Shown here: piece by piece, positions 1-9,034 of the stretch
How the letters are laid out: every line of letters starts with the position of its first letter
Numbering within the stretch: the first letter of the stretch is position 1
Origin: Flavobacterium alvei
GTDB taxonomy: Bacteria; Bacteroidota; Bacteroidia; Flavobacteriales; Flavobacteriaceae
Length of the DNA: 64,000 nt
Assembly: GCF_002920895.1 (NCBI RefSeq)
Contig: NZ_PQVG01000005.1
Location: 248,001 to 312,000, forward strand
Reading direction: 5' to 3'
The notes under the pieces: generated by a model
Database searches by the model: none
What the model saw: only the letters and a program-made list of their open reading frames with translations
What the model was told of the DNA's origin: nothing
Position numbers and translations under genes: made by a program

Positions 1-1433
1 AAGGCTTGAAACAGGCTCGATTGATTTCAATGATTGGAAGTTTCATTCAACTCGGAATGGCTATCAATTTACTTTTTGCTTATTTTAGAGAAAGAGCGGT
101 CGATAAAAGCGTGATGCTTTTCACTCAAGATTATGTTTGGTTTAAAAATTTCAATGTGCATTATGCCATTGGAGTTGATGGAATTTCGGTTGCCTTGCTA
201 TTGTTGACTGCAATAGTAGTATTAGCCGGTGTTTTCATTTCTTGGAAAACCGACGATTTGCCCAAAGAATTCTTTGTTTCTCTTTTGGTTTTGGCCACGG
301 GAGTTTACGGCTTCTTCATTTCCATCGATTTGTTTACAATGTTTGTATTCTACGAAATTGCTGTAATCCCAATGTATTTGTTGATTGGAATTTGGGGCTC
401 AGGACCCAAAGAATATTCGGCAATGAAGTTGACTTTGATGCTGATGGGAGCTTCAGCCGTTTTGATGGTGGGCGTTCTAGGAATTTATTTCAATTCGAAT
501 GCCGATGGTGGCGCTTTAACGTTTAATATTTTGGAAATAGCTAAAGTGCACATTCCATTCGAAGCACAGAAATTATTTTTCCCTTTGACTTTTGTTGGCT
601 TTGCTGTATTGGGTGCTTTATTTCCTTTTCATACTTGGTCACCTGATGGTCACGCTTCGGCACCAACAGCGGTATCAATGCTGCATGCAGGCGTTTTGAT
701 GAAATTGGGAGGTTATGGTGTTTTCAGGATTGCTATGTTTTTATTGCCTTTGGGAGCCATTGAATGGTCTTGGTTTTTCATCATTTTATCGGCAACAGGA
801 GTCATTTATGGTGCTTTTGGAGCGTTAAAACAAACCGATTTGAAATACATTAATGCTTATTCCTCTGTGAGTCACTTGGGAATGGTGTTGTTCGCCTTGT
901 TGATGTTGAATAAAACTGCTTGGAACGGAGCTATTTTACAATCGCTTTCCCACGGATTTATGACTGCCTTATTCTTCGCCTTAATCGGGATGATTTACGG
1001 AAGAACCCACACTAGAGACATCACCAAACTAGGAGGTTTATTGAAAGTAATGCCTTTTATATCCGTAATTTATGTAATTGCTGGAATGGCTTCATTAGGA
1101 TTGCCTGGATTTAGCGGTTTCATTGCTGAAATGAACATCTTTGTCGGAGCTTTTCAACACGAAGGAATGTTTTACAGAGTAGCGACCATAATTTCAGTTT
1201 CGGCCATTGTGGTAACGGCGGTTTACATTCTTCGAGTATTAGGAATTATGCTAATGGGAGAAGTCAAAAACGACGAATATTTAAATTTACCAAAAGCAAC
1301 TTGGTTCGAAATTACAGGTATTTTGCTACTATTAATTCCAATGCTTGGTATGGGTGTTGCTCCACTTTGGTTGAGCGATATGACAATGGATAGTATCCAA
1401 CCTTTTATTCAAGGAGTATTAAATCATTTATAA
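1..1433 (+). CDS. nuoM: NADH-quinone oxidoreductase subunit M, 5' end cut by window edge
   Basis: Membrane subunit of respiratory complex I, one of the three antiporter-like proton channels. The frame is open to the window edge, so the TTG at position 6 is only an internal codon and a short N-terminal stretch lies outside. Counting from that TTG, the key glutamate sits in the FYEIAVIPMYLL segment (about residue 117). The channel helix reads FHTWSPDGHASAPTAVS (about 208-224) and is followed by a lysine near 233, the pattern of the Proton_antipo_M family. The protein is almost wholly hydrophobic. nuoN follows after 10 bp, which marks the end of a nuo operon. Identity is firm; only the start is missing. 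Confidence 0.95.
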   Translation, partial: GLKQARLISMIGSFIQLGMAINLLFAYFRERAVDKSVMLFTQDYVWFKNFNVHYAIGVDGISVALLLLTAIVVLAGVFISWKTDDLPKEFFVSLLVLATGVYGFFISIDLFTMFVFYEIAVIPMYLLIGIWGSGPKEYSAMKLTLMLMGASAVLMVGVLGIYFNSNADGGALTFNILEIAKVHIPFEAQKLFFPLTFVGFAVLGALFPFHTWSPDGHASAPTAVSMLHAGVLMKLGGYGVFRIAMFLLPLGAIEWSWFFIILSATGVIYGAFGALKQTDLKYINAYSSVSHLGMVLFALLMLNKTAWNGAILQSLSHGFMTALFFALIGMIYGRTHTRDITKLGGLLKVMPFISVIYVIAGMASLGLPGFSGFIAEMNIFVGAFQHEGMFYRVATIISVSAIVVTAVYILRVLGIMLMGEVKNDEYLNLPKATWFEITGILLLLIPMLGMGVAPLWLSDMTMDSIQPFIQGVLNHL

Positions 1434-1443
1434 AATAACGAAA

Positions 1444-2874
1444 ATGAATTTGAACAGTTTTATCGCAATGAGACAAGAAATTTTCCTCTTGACAATTTTA
1501 TTATTGTTGGTTGTAGGCGAAATTTTCATCCATAAAAACAAAAAAGGTACACTTACGCATCTTGCTTTATTTTTATTTGGGATTCACACTATTATCGGCT
1601 TTTTTGCCATTGAAGAAGCGAGTTTATTTGGCGGAATGTTTCGCACGAATTCACTCATTCACTTTTTCAAAAATGCACTTAATGTAGGTGTTTTGATTGT
1701 CCTACTTCAATCAGCCGATTGGATTCAAGAAAAAATGGTGCCGTTAAACAAAGGAAATGAATTCTTTATGTTGCTATTTTCTTCTCTTTTGGGAATGTAT
1801 TTTATGATTTCGGCAGGTGATTTTCTAATGTTTTACATCGGATTGGAATTATCTACTTTGCCTGTAGCCGCTTTGGTAGCTTGGGAAACTTCCAAAAGAA
1901 TTTCGAGTGAAGCGGGTGTAAAATTCATTCTTTCAGCAGGATTGGCATCGGGAACATCCTTATTCGGAATCTCTCTTTTGTATGCTGCCACAGGATCGAT
2001 TTATTTCGCTGACATTACAAGCGTTTTAACTTCAACGAACTTTACAATATTAGGTTTTGTATTGTTTTTCTCTGGATTGGCATTCAAAATTTCTTTAGTT
2101 CCCTTTCACTTTTGGACAGCCGATGTGTATGAAGGTGCCCCCATTGGTGTGGCTTCCTATTTATCCGTAATTTCAAAAGGAGCTGCGGCTTTCATCTTGA
2201 TGATTTTATTATTTACCGTTCTAAAACCATTGATGCACGTTTGGGAAAACATTATTTATGTGGTAGCATTAGCAACAATGTTTATCGGTAATTTATTTGC
2301 TTTGCGCCAACAAAACATGAAACGATTCTTGGCCTTTTCATCCATTGCACAAGCTGGATTTATTTTGTTGGGTTTAATCACAGGAACACAATTAGGAACA
2401 GCCACAATCGTTTATTTTGTACTAGTTTATGTATTCACTAATTTGGCCGCTTTTGGTGTGGTTCAAGCCATTTCCTTGCAAACAGGCAAAGAAAACAGAG
2501 ACGATTACAACGGTTTGTACAGAACCAATCCTAACTTGAGTTTGGTAATGATGTTGGCCTTGTTCTCTTTGGCTGGAATTCCACCAGTGGCAGGATTTTT
2601 TGGGAAGTTTTTCCTTTTCACAGCAGCCGCAAGCAAAGGCTATTACCTATTGGTTTTCTTGGCGGTAGTTAATGTAACCATCTCGCTTTATTACTATTTA
2701 TTAGTAGTAAGAGCCATGTTCATCAGAAGAAGTGACAATCCGATTCCATTTTTCAAGAACAAAATTTATATGAGATTGGGATTAATACTCACCGTTTTGG
2801 GTATTCTTATTCTAGGATTATACAGCCCATTGTACGATTACATTTTTGAATTAAGTACCATTTTTAATAAATAA
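1444..2874 (+). CDS. nuoN: NADH-quinone oxidoreductase subunit N
   Basis: Third antiporter-like membrane subunit of complex I, 476 residues, the usual length. It has many hydrophobic helices. The helix motif FHFWTADVYEGAP, with the preceding FKISLVP, is diagnostic for NuoN/ND2. A conserved glutamate lies in the GLELSTLPVAALVAW segment. It begins 10 bp after nuoM and stops 3 bp before the next small gene, so the three are co-transcribed. It is the last canonical nuo gene of the operon, since a terminator follows the next reading frame. No truncation or frameshift is seen. Confidence 0.96.
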   Translation: MNLNSFIAMRQEIFLLTILLLLVVGEIFIHKNKKGTLTHLALFLFGIHTIIGFFAIEEASLFGGMFRTNSLIHFFKNALNVGVLIVLLQSADWIQEKMVPLNKGNEFFMLLFSSLLGMYFMISAGDFLMFYIGLELSTLPVAALVAWETSKRISSEAGVKFILSAGLASGTSLFGISLLYAATGSIYFADITSVLTSTNFTILGFVLFFSGLAFKISLVPFHFWTADVYEGAPIGVASYLSVISKGAAAFILMILLFTVLKPLMHVWENIIYVVALATMFIGNLFALRQQNMKRFLAFSSIAQAGFILLGLITGTQLGTATIVYFVLVYVFTNLAAFGVVQAISLQTGKENRDDYNGLYRTNPNLSLVMMLALFSLAGIPPVAGFFGKFFLFTAAASKGYYLLVFLAVVNVTISLYYYLLVVRAMFIRRSDNPIPFFKNKIYMRLGLILTVLGILILGLYSPLYDYIFELSTIFNK

Positions 2875-2877
2875 GTT

Positions 2878-3204
2878 ATGGCATCATTAGACGGAAAACA
2901 TTCATTTGGAAGCATTGGAGAAACAAGAGTCACTTTTGTTGAAAAAGGCGTTGACGAAATTCGAAAAGATTTCTTGAAACAACTCTTAGAGCACAATGGC
3001 TTTGAAGTGGTTTTAGAAGAAGAAAAGAAAAAAGCGGAAGAAGATCCTCAATTATATACAGTTGCAGTTACCGATATGGTTTTCAATCCCACCATCTGGA
3101 TTTTCGAAAGAAAAATGAAAACTCCAGACGGACACAGAGTAACCCAGGATTATTGGTTTCAAAGAACTACCGAAACCAACCCAATGTATTGGAAGAATTC
3201 ATAA
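2878..3204 (+). CDS. Conserved hypothetical protein at the end of the nuo operon
   Basis: 108 residues, soluble, with no signal peptide or membrane segment. It starts 3 bp after the nuoN stop, so it is almost certainly translated from the nuo transcript. Visible parts are a charged EEEKKKAEEDP stretch in the middle and an aromatic C-terminal half (NPTIWIFERKMKTP, DYWFQRTT, PMYWKNS). I do not recognise a named domain. Its position suggests a role linked to complex I assembly or simply read-through expression; neither is shown by the sequence. The gene is intact and followed by a strong terminator. Confidence 0.8.
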   Translation: MASLDGKHSFGSIGETRVTFVEKGVDEIRKDFLKQLLEHNGFEVVLEEEKKKAEEDPQLYTVAVTDMVFNPTIWIFERKMKTPDGHRVTQDYWFQRTTETNPMYWKNS

Positions 3205-3250
3205 ATTTTATATTAACCAACCAAAATTAAATTAACCAAAACCCAGAAAG

Positions 3251-3277
3251 CCAATCTAGTAATAGATTGGTTTTTTT
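3251..3277 (+). terminator. Intrinsic terminator of the nuo operon
   Basis: Perfect 8-bp stem (CCAATCTA / TAGATTGG) with a GTAA loop, followed by seven T residues. It lies 47 bp after the last gene of the nuo transcript. Confidence 0.85.
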
Positions 3278-3306
3278 ATTGAAAAGTGATTCTGAATATC
3301 TAACAC

Positions 3307-3334
3307 AAAAAAGGAGGCCTTTTTACAGACCTCC
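3307..3334 (-). terminator. Intrinsic terminator for leftward transcription
   Basis: On the minus strand a 7-bp stem GGAGGTC / GGCCTCC (one G-T wobble) with an 8-nt loop runs into six T residues. It probably ends the transcript of the lipocalin-like lipoprotein gene, although it lies about 230 bp beyond that stop codon. Confidence 0.6.
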
Positions 3335-3567
3335 CATTTGTAAATTCTGATTTATCATTATCTAACTTACACTTAAACCTTAAATATAGCTGACTATTGA
3401 GATACTTTTTCTAATATTAAATATTTATGATATTATATGCTCAAGTAATTAATCAGAATCACACCTAAATTTACGATTAATTTCGATTAATAACACTGTT
3501 TTTCAATATTTTAACACCAAATTAAGTTTGTATTCATCTTTTGTATAAAAAATAATACAGCCACAAG

Positions 3568-4011
3568 TTATTTCGCAAAATAGAGATTTAATGTTCCCGA
3601 TTTCCCACCATAGGTTCCATCAATTTTTAATATTAACTCGTTTGCAGAAAGACTTGCTACATCAAAAGTGCCATTAAAATTAGAACCTACAACATTTATT
3701 ATAATACTATTTCCATTTTGAGACCAAGTCCCAATTTTTTCTTCAAAAACACAATTGGGTTTATAATCACCAAATCTAACTATACCTCCAGTAATAAATT
3801 CGACATAATCTTTATTACATCCATCTTCATTTTTTAAATAATCTGTTGAGTAAGGAATAGTAAAACCGCTTGAAGAAGCAGTTGATTTATTGAAATTCCA
3901 TTTTCCTTCTAGATAATTCATATCTACAGGACCACTAATATCTTTAGTGCAAGAAGTAAAAACTGTTCCTATAATTAATGTCAAAAGGAATAAAATACTT
4001 TGTTTTTTCAT
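3568..4011 (-). CDS. Lipocalin-like lipoprotein
   Basis: 147-residue predicted lipoprotein. A basic, hydrophobic leader ends in FTSC, giving a lipidated cysteine at residue 21. The mature part has the layout of lipocalin-like Bacteroidota lipoproteins: L-x-GKWNF near residue 35, a central 'IGTWSQNGNSI' strand and a final strand pair rich in small and hydrophobic residues. These small beta-barrels are exported to the envelope and their ligands are mostly unknown. It stands alone, divergent from the HAM1 gene. The family is inferred from the W and GKW pattern rather than from catalytic residues. Confidence 0.75.
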   Translation of the reverse strand: MKKQSILFLLTLIIGTVFTSCTKDISGPVDMNYLEGKWNFNKSTASSSGFTIPYSTDYLKNEDGCNKDYVEFITGGIVRFGDYKPNCVFEEKIGTWSQNGNSIIINVVGSNFNGTFDVASLSANELILKIDGTYGGKSGTLNLYFAK

Positions 4012-4182
4012 TGTTTTTCAAATTGGGTTAGCGCTACAATAATAATTAAAAAATATCCAACCAAAAAACAAATCAGTTCATTAACTACAATAACGATAAA
4101 TATTAAGTTAAAACTTAGGTTTTTATAAATATTGATATAATAAATTACAATTGAGTTTCACAAAACCATTTTAAAAATAAGA

Positions 4183-4190
4183 TACCTTTG
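4183..4190 (+). promoter_or_regulatory. Bacteroidota -7 element (TACCTTTG)
   Basis: Exact match to TAnnTTTG, 25 bp before the ATG of the HAM1/RdgB gene. No convincing -33 TTG is seen at the usual distance. Confidence 0.55.
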
Positions 4191-4215
4191 TTCTTTATCC
4201 AATTAAAACTGAATT

Positions 4216-4788
4216 ATGAAAATCGTTTTTGCAACCAATAACAAAAATAAAATCCTTGAAGTTCAACAAATGCTTCCTCAAACTATCGAAATTATTAGCC
4301 TCGAAAGTATTGGATGTTTCGAAGAAATTCCAGAAACTGCTACAACTATCGAAGAAAATGCAATTATGAAAGCCAATTATGTGACTGAAAAATACGGCTA
4401 CGATTGCTTTGCAGACGATACTGGACTAGAAGTAGAAGCGCTAAACGGTGAACCTGGCGTTTTCTCGGCTCGATATGCCGGAGAACAACGCAATTCGGAC
4501 GATAATATGAATAAATTATTAAAGACTTTGACAGGAGAACCGAATAGAAATGCTCAGTTTAAAACCGTAATTGCCTTAAACCTAAAAGGCAAACAGCAGT
4601 GTTTCACAGGAATCGCAAAAGGGGAAATTACAATAGAAAAAACAGGAAATCAAGGTTTTGGCTATGATCCTATCTTTAAACCAGAAGGTTTTGATGTCAC
4701 TTTTGCACAACTTTCGCTCGTAGAAAAAGGTGCCATCAGCCATCGTGGCAAGGCAACAGAGCAACTTATCGCCTTCTTAAAAAACTAA
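4216..4788 (+). CDS. rdgB: Non-canonical purine NTP pyrophosphatase (RdgB/HAM1)
   Basis: House-cleaning enzyme that hydrolyses dITP, ITP and XTP to the monophosphate and pyrophosphate, keeping deaminated purines out of DNA and RNA. 190 residues, the normal length. Family signatures are the N-terminal FATNNKNKILE nucleotide-binding strand, FADDTGLEVEALNGEPGVFSARYAG in the middle, GFGYDPIF, and the C-terminal SHRGKA. It is a single-gene unit behind a TAnnTTTG promoter. The helicase gene downstream has its own promoter. Cytosolic, no oddities. Confidence 0.95.
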   Translation: MKIVFATNNKNKILEVQQMLPQTIEIISLESIGCFEEIPETATTIEENAIMKANYVTEKYGYDCFADDTGLEVEALNGEPGVFSARYAGEQRNSDDNMNKLLKTLTGEPNRNAQFKTVIALNLKGKQQCFTGIAKGEITIEKTGNQGFGYDPIFKPEGFDVTFAQLSLVEKGAISHRGKATEQLIAFLKN

Positions 4789-4859
4789 CTAATTGATTTT
4801 CAAATGACAATAAAATGGTAAATCTAAATTTTACATTAGATTATCTCATTTATTAGCAG

Positions 4860-4867
4860 TACTTTTG
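4860..4867 (+). promoter_or_regulatory. Bacteroidota -7 element (TACTTTTG)
   Basis: Exact TAnnTTTG, 21 bp upstream of the ATG at 4889. A TTG codon inside this element opens the same frame, but it lies within the promoter and so cannot be the translation start. Confidence 0.65.
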
Positions 4868-4888
4868 CACCAAATTTTAAAAACATAT

Positions 4889-6817
4889 ATGAATAAATTT
4901 GAACAATTAGGATTGAGTGAGTCGCTACAACGTGCGATTATCGATCTAGGATTTGAGAATCCGACCGAAGTACAGGAGAAAGCGATTCCCCTATTATTGG
5001 AACAAGACACAGATTTAGTTGCGTTGGCTCAGACAGGGACAGGGAAAACGGCAGCTTTTGGTTTTCCAGTCATTCAAAAAATTGATGCCGACAACAGAAA
5101 TACACAGGCGTTAATCTTATCACCTACCCGCGAACTATGTTTGCAAATTACAAACGAATTGAAGAACTACTCAAAATACGAAAAAGGTATTAATGTAGTG
5201 GCTGTTTATGGTGGTGCGAGTATTACAGAACAGGCTAGAGACATCAAAAGAGGTGCGCAAATTATTGTGGCTACTCCAGGTAGAATGCAAGACATGATTA
5301 ACAGAGGATTGGTCAACATTACTCAAATTAATTACTGCATTCTTGACGAAGCAGACGAAATGTTGAATATGGGTTTCTATGAAGATATCGTAAACATCCT
5401 ATCAACTACACCAGACGAAAAAAGCACTTGGTTATTCTCGGCTACAATGCCACAAGAAGTAGCCCGTATTGCTAAACAATTTATGCACAATCCGTTAGAA
5501 ATAACAGTTGGTGCAAAAAATTCAGGTTCAGCTACCGTTTCACACGAATTTTACTTAGTAAATGCTCGTGATCGTTACGAAGCTTTGAAAAGATTGGCCG
5601 ATGCTAATCCAGACATTTTCTCAGTAGTTTTTTGTAGAACAAAACGGGATACACAAGCGGTTGCCGAAAAATTAATTGAAGATGGTTACAGCGCTGCTGC
5701 TTTGCACGGAGATTTATCGCAAGCACAACGTGATGGCGTAATGAAATCTTTTAGAGGACGTCAAATTCAAATGCTTGTAGCTACTGACGTTGCTGCTCGT
5801 GGAATTGATGTTGACAATGTAACTCACGTAGTAAACTATCAATTGCCAGACGAAATAGAAACTTACAATCACCGTTCAGGTCGTACAGGTCGTGCTGGAA
5901 AATTGGGAACTTCTATCGTTATTGTAACCAAAAGTGAGATACGAAAAATTTCGGCTATAGAAAGAATCATCAAACAGAAATTTGAAGAAAAAGCCATTCC
6001 ATCTGGAATCGAAATCTGCGAAATTCAATTATTGCACTTGGCTACTAAGATTAAAGACACCGAAGTAGATCACGAAATTGACAACTACTTACCAGCTATC
6101 AATAATGTATTAGAAGATTTATCTAAAGAAGAATTGATCAAGAAAATGGTTTCTGTAGAATTCAACCGTTTTATCAATTACTACAAGAAAAACAGAGATA
6201 TTTCATCTCAATCTGCTGGTTCAGACAGACGTGAACGCGATGATAGAGAACCTAGAGAAAACAATAATGGCGGTGCTACAAGATACTTTGTAAACATTGG
6301 CTCTAGAGACAATTTCGATTGGATGTCATTGAAAGATTATTTGAAAGAAACATTAGACTTAGGTCGCGATGACGTTTTCAAAGTAGATGTAAAAGAAGGG
6401 TTTTCTTTCTTTAACACCGAACCAGAACACACCGAAAGAGTTATGGAAATATTGAACAACGTACAACTTGAAGGGCGTAGAATCAATGTGGAGATTTCTA
6501 AAAATGATGGTGGCGGAAGACGTGATCACAACGGAAGAAACTCTGGAGGTTTTGGTGGTGGAAGAAGTTCTGCTCCAAGACGTGAAGGAAACTTTGCTCC
6601 AAGACGTGAAGGCGGATTCAGAAGTGAAAGAGGTTCAAGAGAAGGTGGATTTAGAAGCGAAAGAAGTGCGTCAGCTCCAAGAACCGGCGGTTTTTCAGAC
6701 AGATCTCCAAGATCATCAGATGCTCCAAGACGTGAAGGTGGTTCTTCTGAAAGACCAGCGAGACGTTCTCAAAGTTTTGGTGACGCTCCAAGAGAAAGAA
6801 GACCAAGAAGAAGCTAA
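4889..6817 (+). CDS. DEAD-box RNA helicase with DbpA-type RNA-binding domain and RG-rich tail
   Basis: ATP-dependent RNA helicase of the CsdA/DeaD type, 642 residues, expected in ribosome assembly and cold-shock RNA remodelling. Motifs in order: AQTGTGKT (47-54), PTREL (about 79-83), DEAD (153-156), SAT (184-186), HRSGRTGR (328-335). A DbpA-like RNA-binding domain spans about 464-537 (RYFVNIGSRDNFDW to RRINVEIS). The last 100 residues are rich in Arg, Gly and Ser with repeated APRREG units, encoded by three copies of a 17-bp sequence at 6572, 6596 and 6722. I place the start at ATG 4889 because the -7 element lies just before it. Monocistronic. Confidence 0.93.
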   Translation: MNKFEQLGLSESLQRAIIDLGFENPTEVQEKAIPLLLEQDTDLVALAQTGTGKTAAFGFPVIQKIDADNRNTQALILSPTRELCLQITNELKNYSKYEKGINVVAVYGGASITEQARDIKRGAQIIVATPGRMQDMINRGLVNITQINYCILDEADEMLNMGFYEDIVNILSTTPDEKSTWLFSATMPQEVARIAKQFMHNPLEITVGAKNSGSATVSHEFYLVNARDRYEALKRLADANPDIFSVVFCRTKRDTQAVAEKLIEDGYSAAALHGDLSQAQRDGVMKSFRGRQIQMLVATDVAARGIDVDNVTHVVNYQLPDEIETYNHRSGRTGRAGKLGTSIVIVTKSEIRKISAIERIIKQKFEEKAIPSGIEICEIQLLHLATKIKDTEVDHEIDNYLPAINNVLEDLSKEELIKKMVSVEFNRFINYYKKNRDISSQSAGSDRRERDDREPRENNNGGATRYFVNIGSRDNFDWMSLKDYLKETLDLGRDDVFKVDVKEGFSFFNTEPEHTERVMEILNNVQLEGRRINVEISKNDGGGRRDHNGRNSGGFGGGRSSAPRREGNFAPRREGGFRSERGSREGGFRSERSASAPRTGGFSDRSPRSSDAPRREGGSSERPARRSQSFGDAPRERRPRRS

Positions 6818-6933
6818 GAAAAAGTACTGATTATAGATTTGTAATTATAGCTACTGTTAATTTTCTTATAATTATATTGAAACTACAAAATATTTAATCC
6901 CGTTTTATTACTTTTAAAGTTTTAAATCAGTTT

Positions 6934-7701
6934 ATGAAATATTTTGTAGTTTTCTTTTTTTTAATACTCACCTCAATCACTTTTGCTCAAGTTATTGAAC
7001 CGACACAAACTGTTAGTGGAACTATTATCAACGATAATACAAAATTCCCTATTCCCAATGTAAACATTATCAATATCAACAAAGTAAGAGGAACAACTAC
7101 CGACGAAAAAGGAAATTTTGAATTGGCTGTTTCTGTAAATGACACTTTACACATTACTAGCATTGGATATCAATCTTTGAGAATTAGAGTCACAAACGAT
7201 TGGCTAAAAAATAAAATAACTAAAATCCAACTCACTGAAAAAGCTTATGCTCTCGAAGAAGTAATAGTAGGACGTTATAATTTAACGGGGTATATCGAAG
7301 TGGATTCTAAATTAATTCCTGTAAAAGAAAACTATCGCTATAGCATTTCAGGCTTGACAGAGGGTTATGAAGCTGGAGAATATTCGCCAAATGCTTTCGG
7401 AAAAGTGATGGGTTCAATATTTAATCCTGCCGATGCGTTGTATAACTTTTTTGGTAAAAAACCAACCGAACTCAAAAGGTTGAAAGAAATGAAAAAAGAT
7501 GATACGGTTAGAAATCTTTTGGAAACTAAATACGACCGTGAAACAGTTGCGGCACTTCTTGGTGTAGATAAAAAGGAACTTGCAGAAATTCTAGAACGAT
7601 GCAATTACTCAGAATCTTTTGTAAAAACTGCTAATGATCTGCAAATTTTGGATGCTATTAGCTCCTGTTATGAAGAATATAAAATCTTGAAAAGAAAATA
7701 A
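6934..7701 (+). CDS. Exported protein with carboxypeptidase-regulatory-like (CarboxypepD_reg) domain
   Basis: 255 residues. The hydrophobic leader ends at ITFAQ, a Sec signal peptide. Residues about 25-110 form a CarboxypepD_reg-like domain: VSGTIINDNTKFPIPNVNI, GTTTDEKGNFEL and ITSIGYQS. This is the beta-sandwich found at the N-terminus of SusC-like receptors, here without a TonB barrel. The rest is charged and helical. Such short proteins are common in the Flavobacteriaceae, and their function is unknown. The gene stands alone 116 bp after the helicase. Domain assignment is good; the role is open. Confidence 0.82.
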   Translation: MKYFVVFFFLILTSITFAQVIEPTQTVSGTIINDNTKFPIPNVNIININKVRGTTTDEKGNFELAVSVNDTLHITSIGYQSLRIRVTNDWLKNKITKIQLTEKAYALEEVIVGRYNLTGYIEVDSKLIPVKENYRYSISGLTEGYEAGEYSPNAFGKVMGSIFNPADALYNFFGKKPTELKRLKEMKKDDTVRNLLETKYDRETVAALLGVDKKELAEILERCNYSESFVKTANDLQILDAISSCYEEYKILKRK

Positions 7702-7748
7702 ATAATAATTTAGGCTAAATTATTTTTTATTAATTCTTAACCCAAAAA

Positions 7749-8135
7749 TTAAACAATTTGAATCCCTCTGCTTTCTAAGATTTCAAAAAGATAATTACTT
7801 TGTTCTGGGTCATATTTCTCCACACCACTCTGATACCATTTTCCAATGACATTTAATTGATAGGACGTAAAATCATCTGTTTCTTCTATCCCTAATCCAA
7901 GAAGACCTGCAAGAAGAAATTCCTCTAAAATTTTGATGGTAACAATTCTCTTGGGAATGCCTTTTGCAATTTGCCCATTCATTTCCTCATAATCCATTCT
8001 TCCTGAATTAAATCCAGAAATATAACCAAAACTATTATTGTTAGGATCTATTTGCAATAAAGGATTTTGCCCAATTGAATACCCCTTAAAATAATCTTGT
8101 CGGTATGTTGTACTAAAAACATTTTTAGAATTCAT
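7749..8135 (-). CDS. Hypothetical protein, 128 residues
   Basis: Soluble protein with no signal peptide. Visible parts are an N-terminal segment rich in Tyr, Gly and Asn (YRQDYFKGYSIGQ, DPNNNSFGYISGFNSGRMDYE) and a helical C-terminal half (KRIVTIKILEEFLLAGLLGLGIEE). I do not recognise the family. It is convergent with the preceding exported-protein gene and downstream of the TrmH gene on the same strand, separated from it by 140 bp. The codon pattern looks like that of its neighbours, so it is probably a real gene of unknown function. Confidence 0.65.
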   Translation of the reverse strand: MNSKNVFSTTYRQDYFKGYSIGQNPLLQIDPNNNSFGYISGFNSGRMDYEEMNGQIAKGIPKRIVTIKILEEFLLAGLLGLGIEETDDFTSYQLNVIGKWYQSGVEKYDPEQSNYLFEILESRGIQIV

Positions 8136-8276
8136 GATTAGATGAGTTTAAAATTCTGATACAAACTTATCAACATTCCTTCTAATAAAACAGTAAAATC
8201 GTTTAACGGACAAAAAACTCTTTAATTAACAAGTAGCGTGCATTTTATCGATAAAAAATTAGAAAAATCAGTGCTT

Positions 8277-8942
8277 TCATGAGAATTCCGAATAATACCT
8301 TTGTTCTATTCTTTTAATATCTTTAATCGAACTTTTAGCCCAAGACAATCGCTTTTCTAAAATTTCAGTTTCTGATAAATGCCAATTAATATCAGATTGT
8401 CGCAATCTATTGGTCAAATTTTGAATAATTATCGCCGCCGAAACCGAAATATTCAAACTTTCGGTAAAACCCACCATCGGAATTTTGAGAAAACCATCGG
8501 CTTTTTGTAAAACTTCTTCCGATAATCCATCTCGTTCAGTTCCAAAAAACAATGCACTAGGTTTCGAAATATCAAAATCTTCTAAAAGACAATCATTCTC
8601 GTGAGGAGTTGTGGCAATAATTTGGTAACCTTGACTTTTTAAAGAATCAATACAATTCGTCACGTTGTCAAATTTATTGATATCGACCCATTTTTGTGCT
8701 CCCATAGCAATTTCTTTGTCGATGCTTTTGCCAAAACGCTGCTCAATCACGTTCAATTCCTGAATACCAAAAACCTCGCAACTGCGCATCACCGCACTCG
8801 CATTGTGCATCTGAAAAACATCTTCTACCACCACCGTAAAATGTTTGGTGCGATTCTGCAAGACATTCAAAAACCGTTCTTTTCGGTTATCTGTTAATAT
8901 ATTTTCAAGAAAAGTGAGGTAGTCTAAATCAATCATAGCCAT
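8277..8942 (-). CDS. TrmH-family tRNA/rRNA ribose 2'-O-methyltransferase
   Basis: SpoU/TrmH (SPOUT) methyltransferase that uses S-adenosylmethionine to methylate a ribose 2'-OH, probably of a tRNA guanosine. Family motifs are VVVEDVFQMHNASAVMRSCEVFGI (motif 1, with the catalytic Arg), ALFFGTERDGLSEEVL (motif 2) and IPMVGFTESLNISVSAAIII (motif 3, SAM knot). About 221 residues from the chosen start. An upstream in-frame codon at 8969 would precede the promoter, because TATTTTTG lies at 8955-8962 on this strand, so the ATG at 8942 (MAMIDLDY) or 8936 is used. The exact RNA target cannot be read from sequence. Confidence 0.9.
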   Translation of the reverse strand: MAMIDLDYLTFLENILTDNRKERFLNVLQNRTKHFTVVVEDVFQMHNASAVMRSCEVFGIQELNVIEQRFGKSIDKEIAMGAQKWVDINKFDNVTNCIDSLKSQGYQIIATTPHENDCLLEDFDISKPSALFFGTERDGLSEEVLQKADGFLKIPMVGFTESLNISVSAAIIIQNLTNRLRQSDINWHLSETEILEKRLSWAKSSIKDIKRIEQRYYSEFS

Positions 8943-8954
8943 AAAATTATTTGT

Positions 8955-8962
8955 CAAAAATA
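8955..8962 (-). promoter_or_regulatory. Bacteroidota -7 element (TATTTTTG)
   Basis: Exact TAnnTTTG on the minus strand, 12-18 bp upstream of the TrmH start codons. It implies a nearly leaderless transcript and rules out the longer frame. Confidence 0.6.
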
Positions 8963-9034
8963 ACAACAATTTTCAGCCTGAATTGATTAATTTTAAATTC
9001 TATTAAATAATTTGCGAATTTGCGGTAGATAGAT

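Larger units (their letters stand above)
3205..3567. other. 363-bp intergenic region between convergent genes
   Basis: Contains the two terminators listed separately, one for each direction. The remaining 230 bp is AT-rich, with no reading frame, RNA gene or clear repeat that I can support. Confidence 0.6.

Noticed and set aside
4865..4888. TTG start for the DEAD-box helicase
   Set aside because: The TTG lies within the -7 element TACTTTTG, so it cannot be in the mRNA; ATG 4889 fits the family N-terminus.
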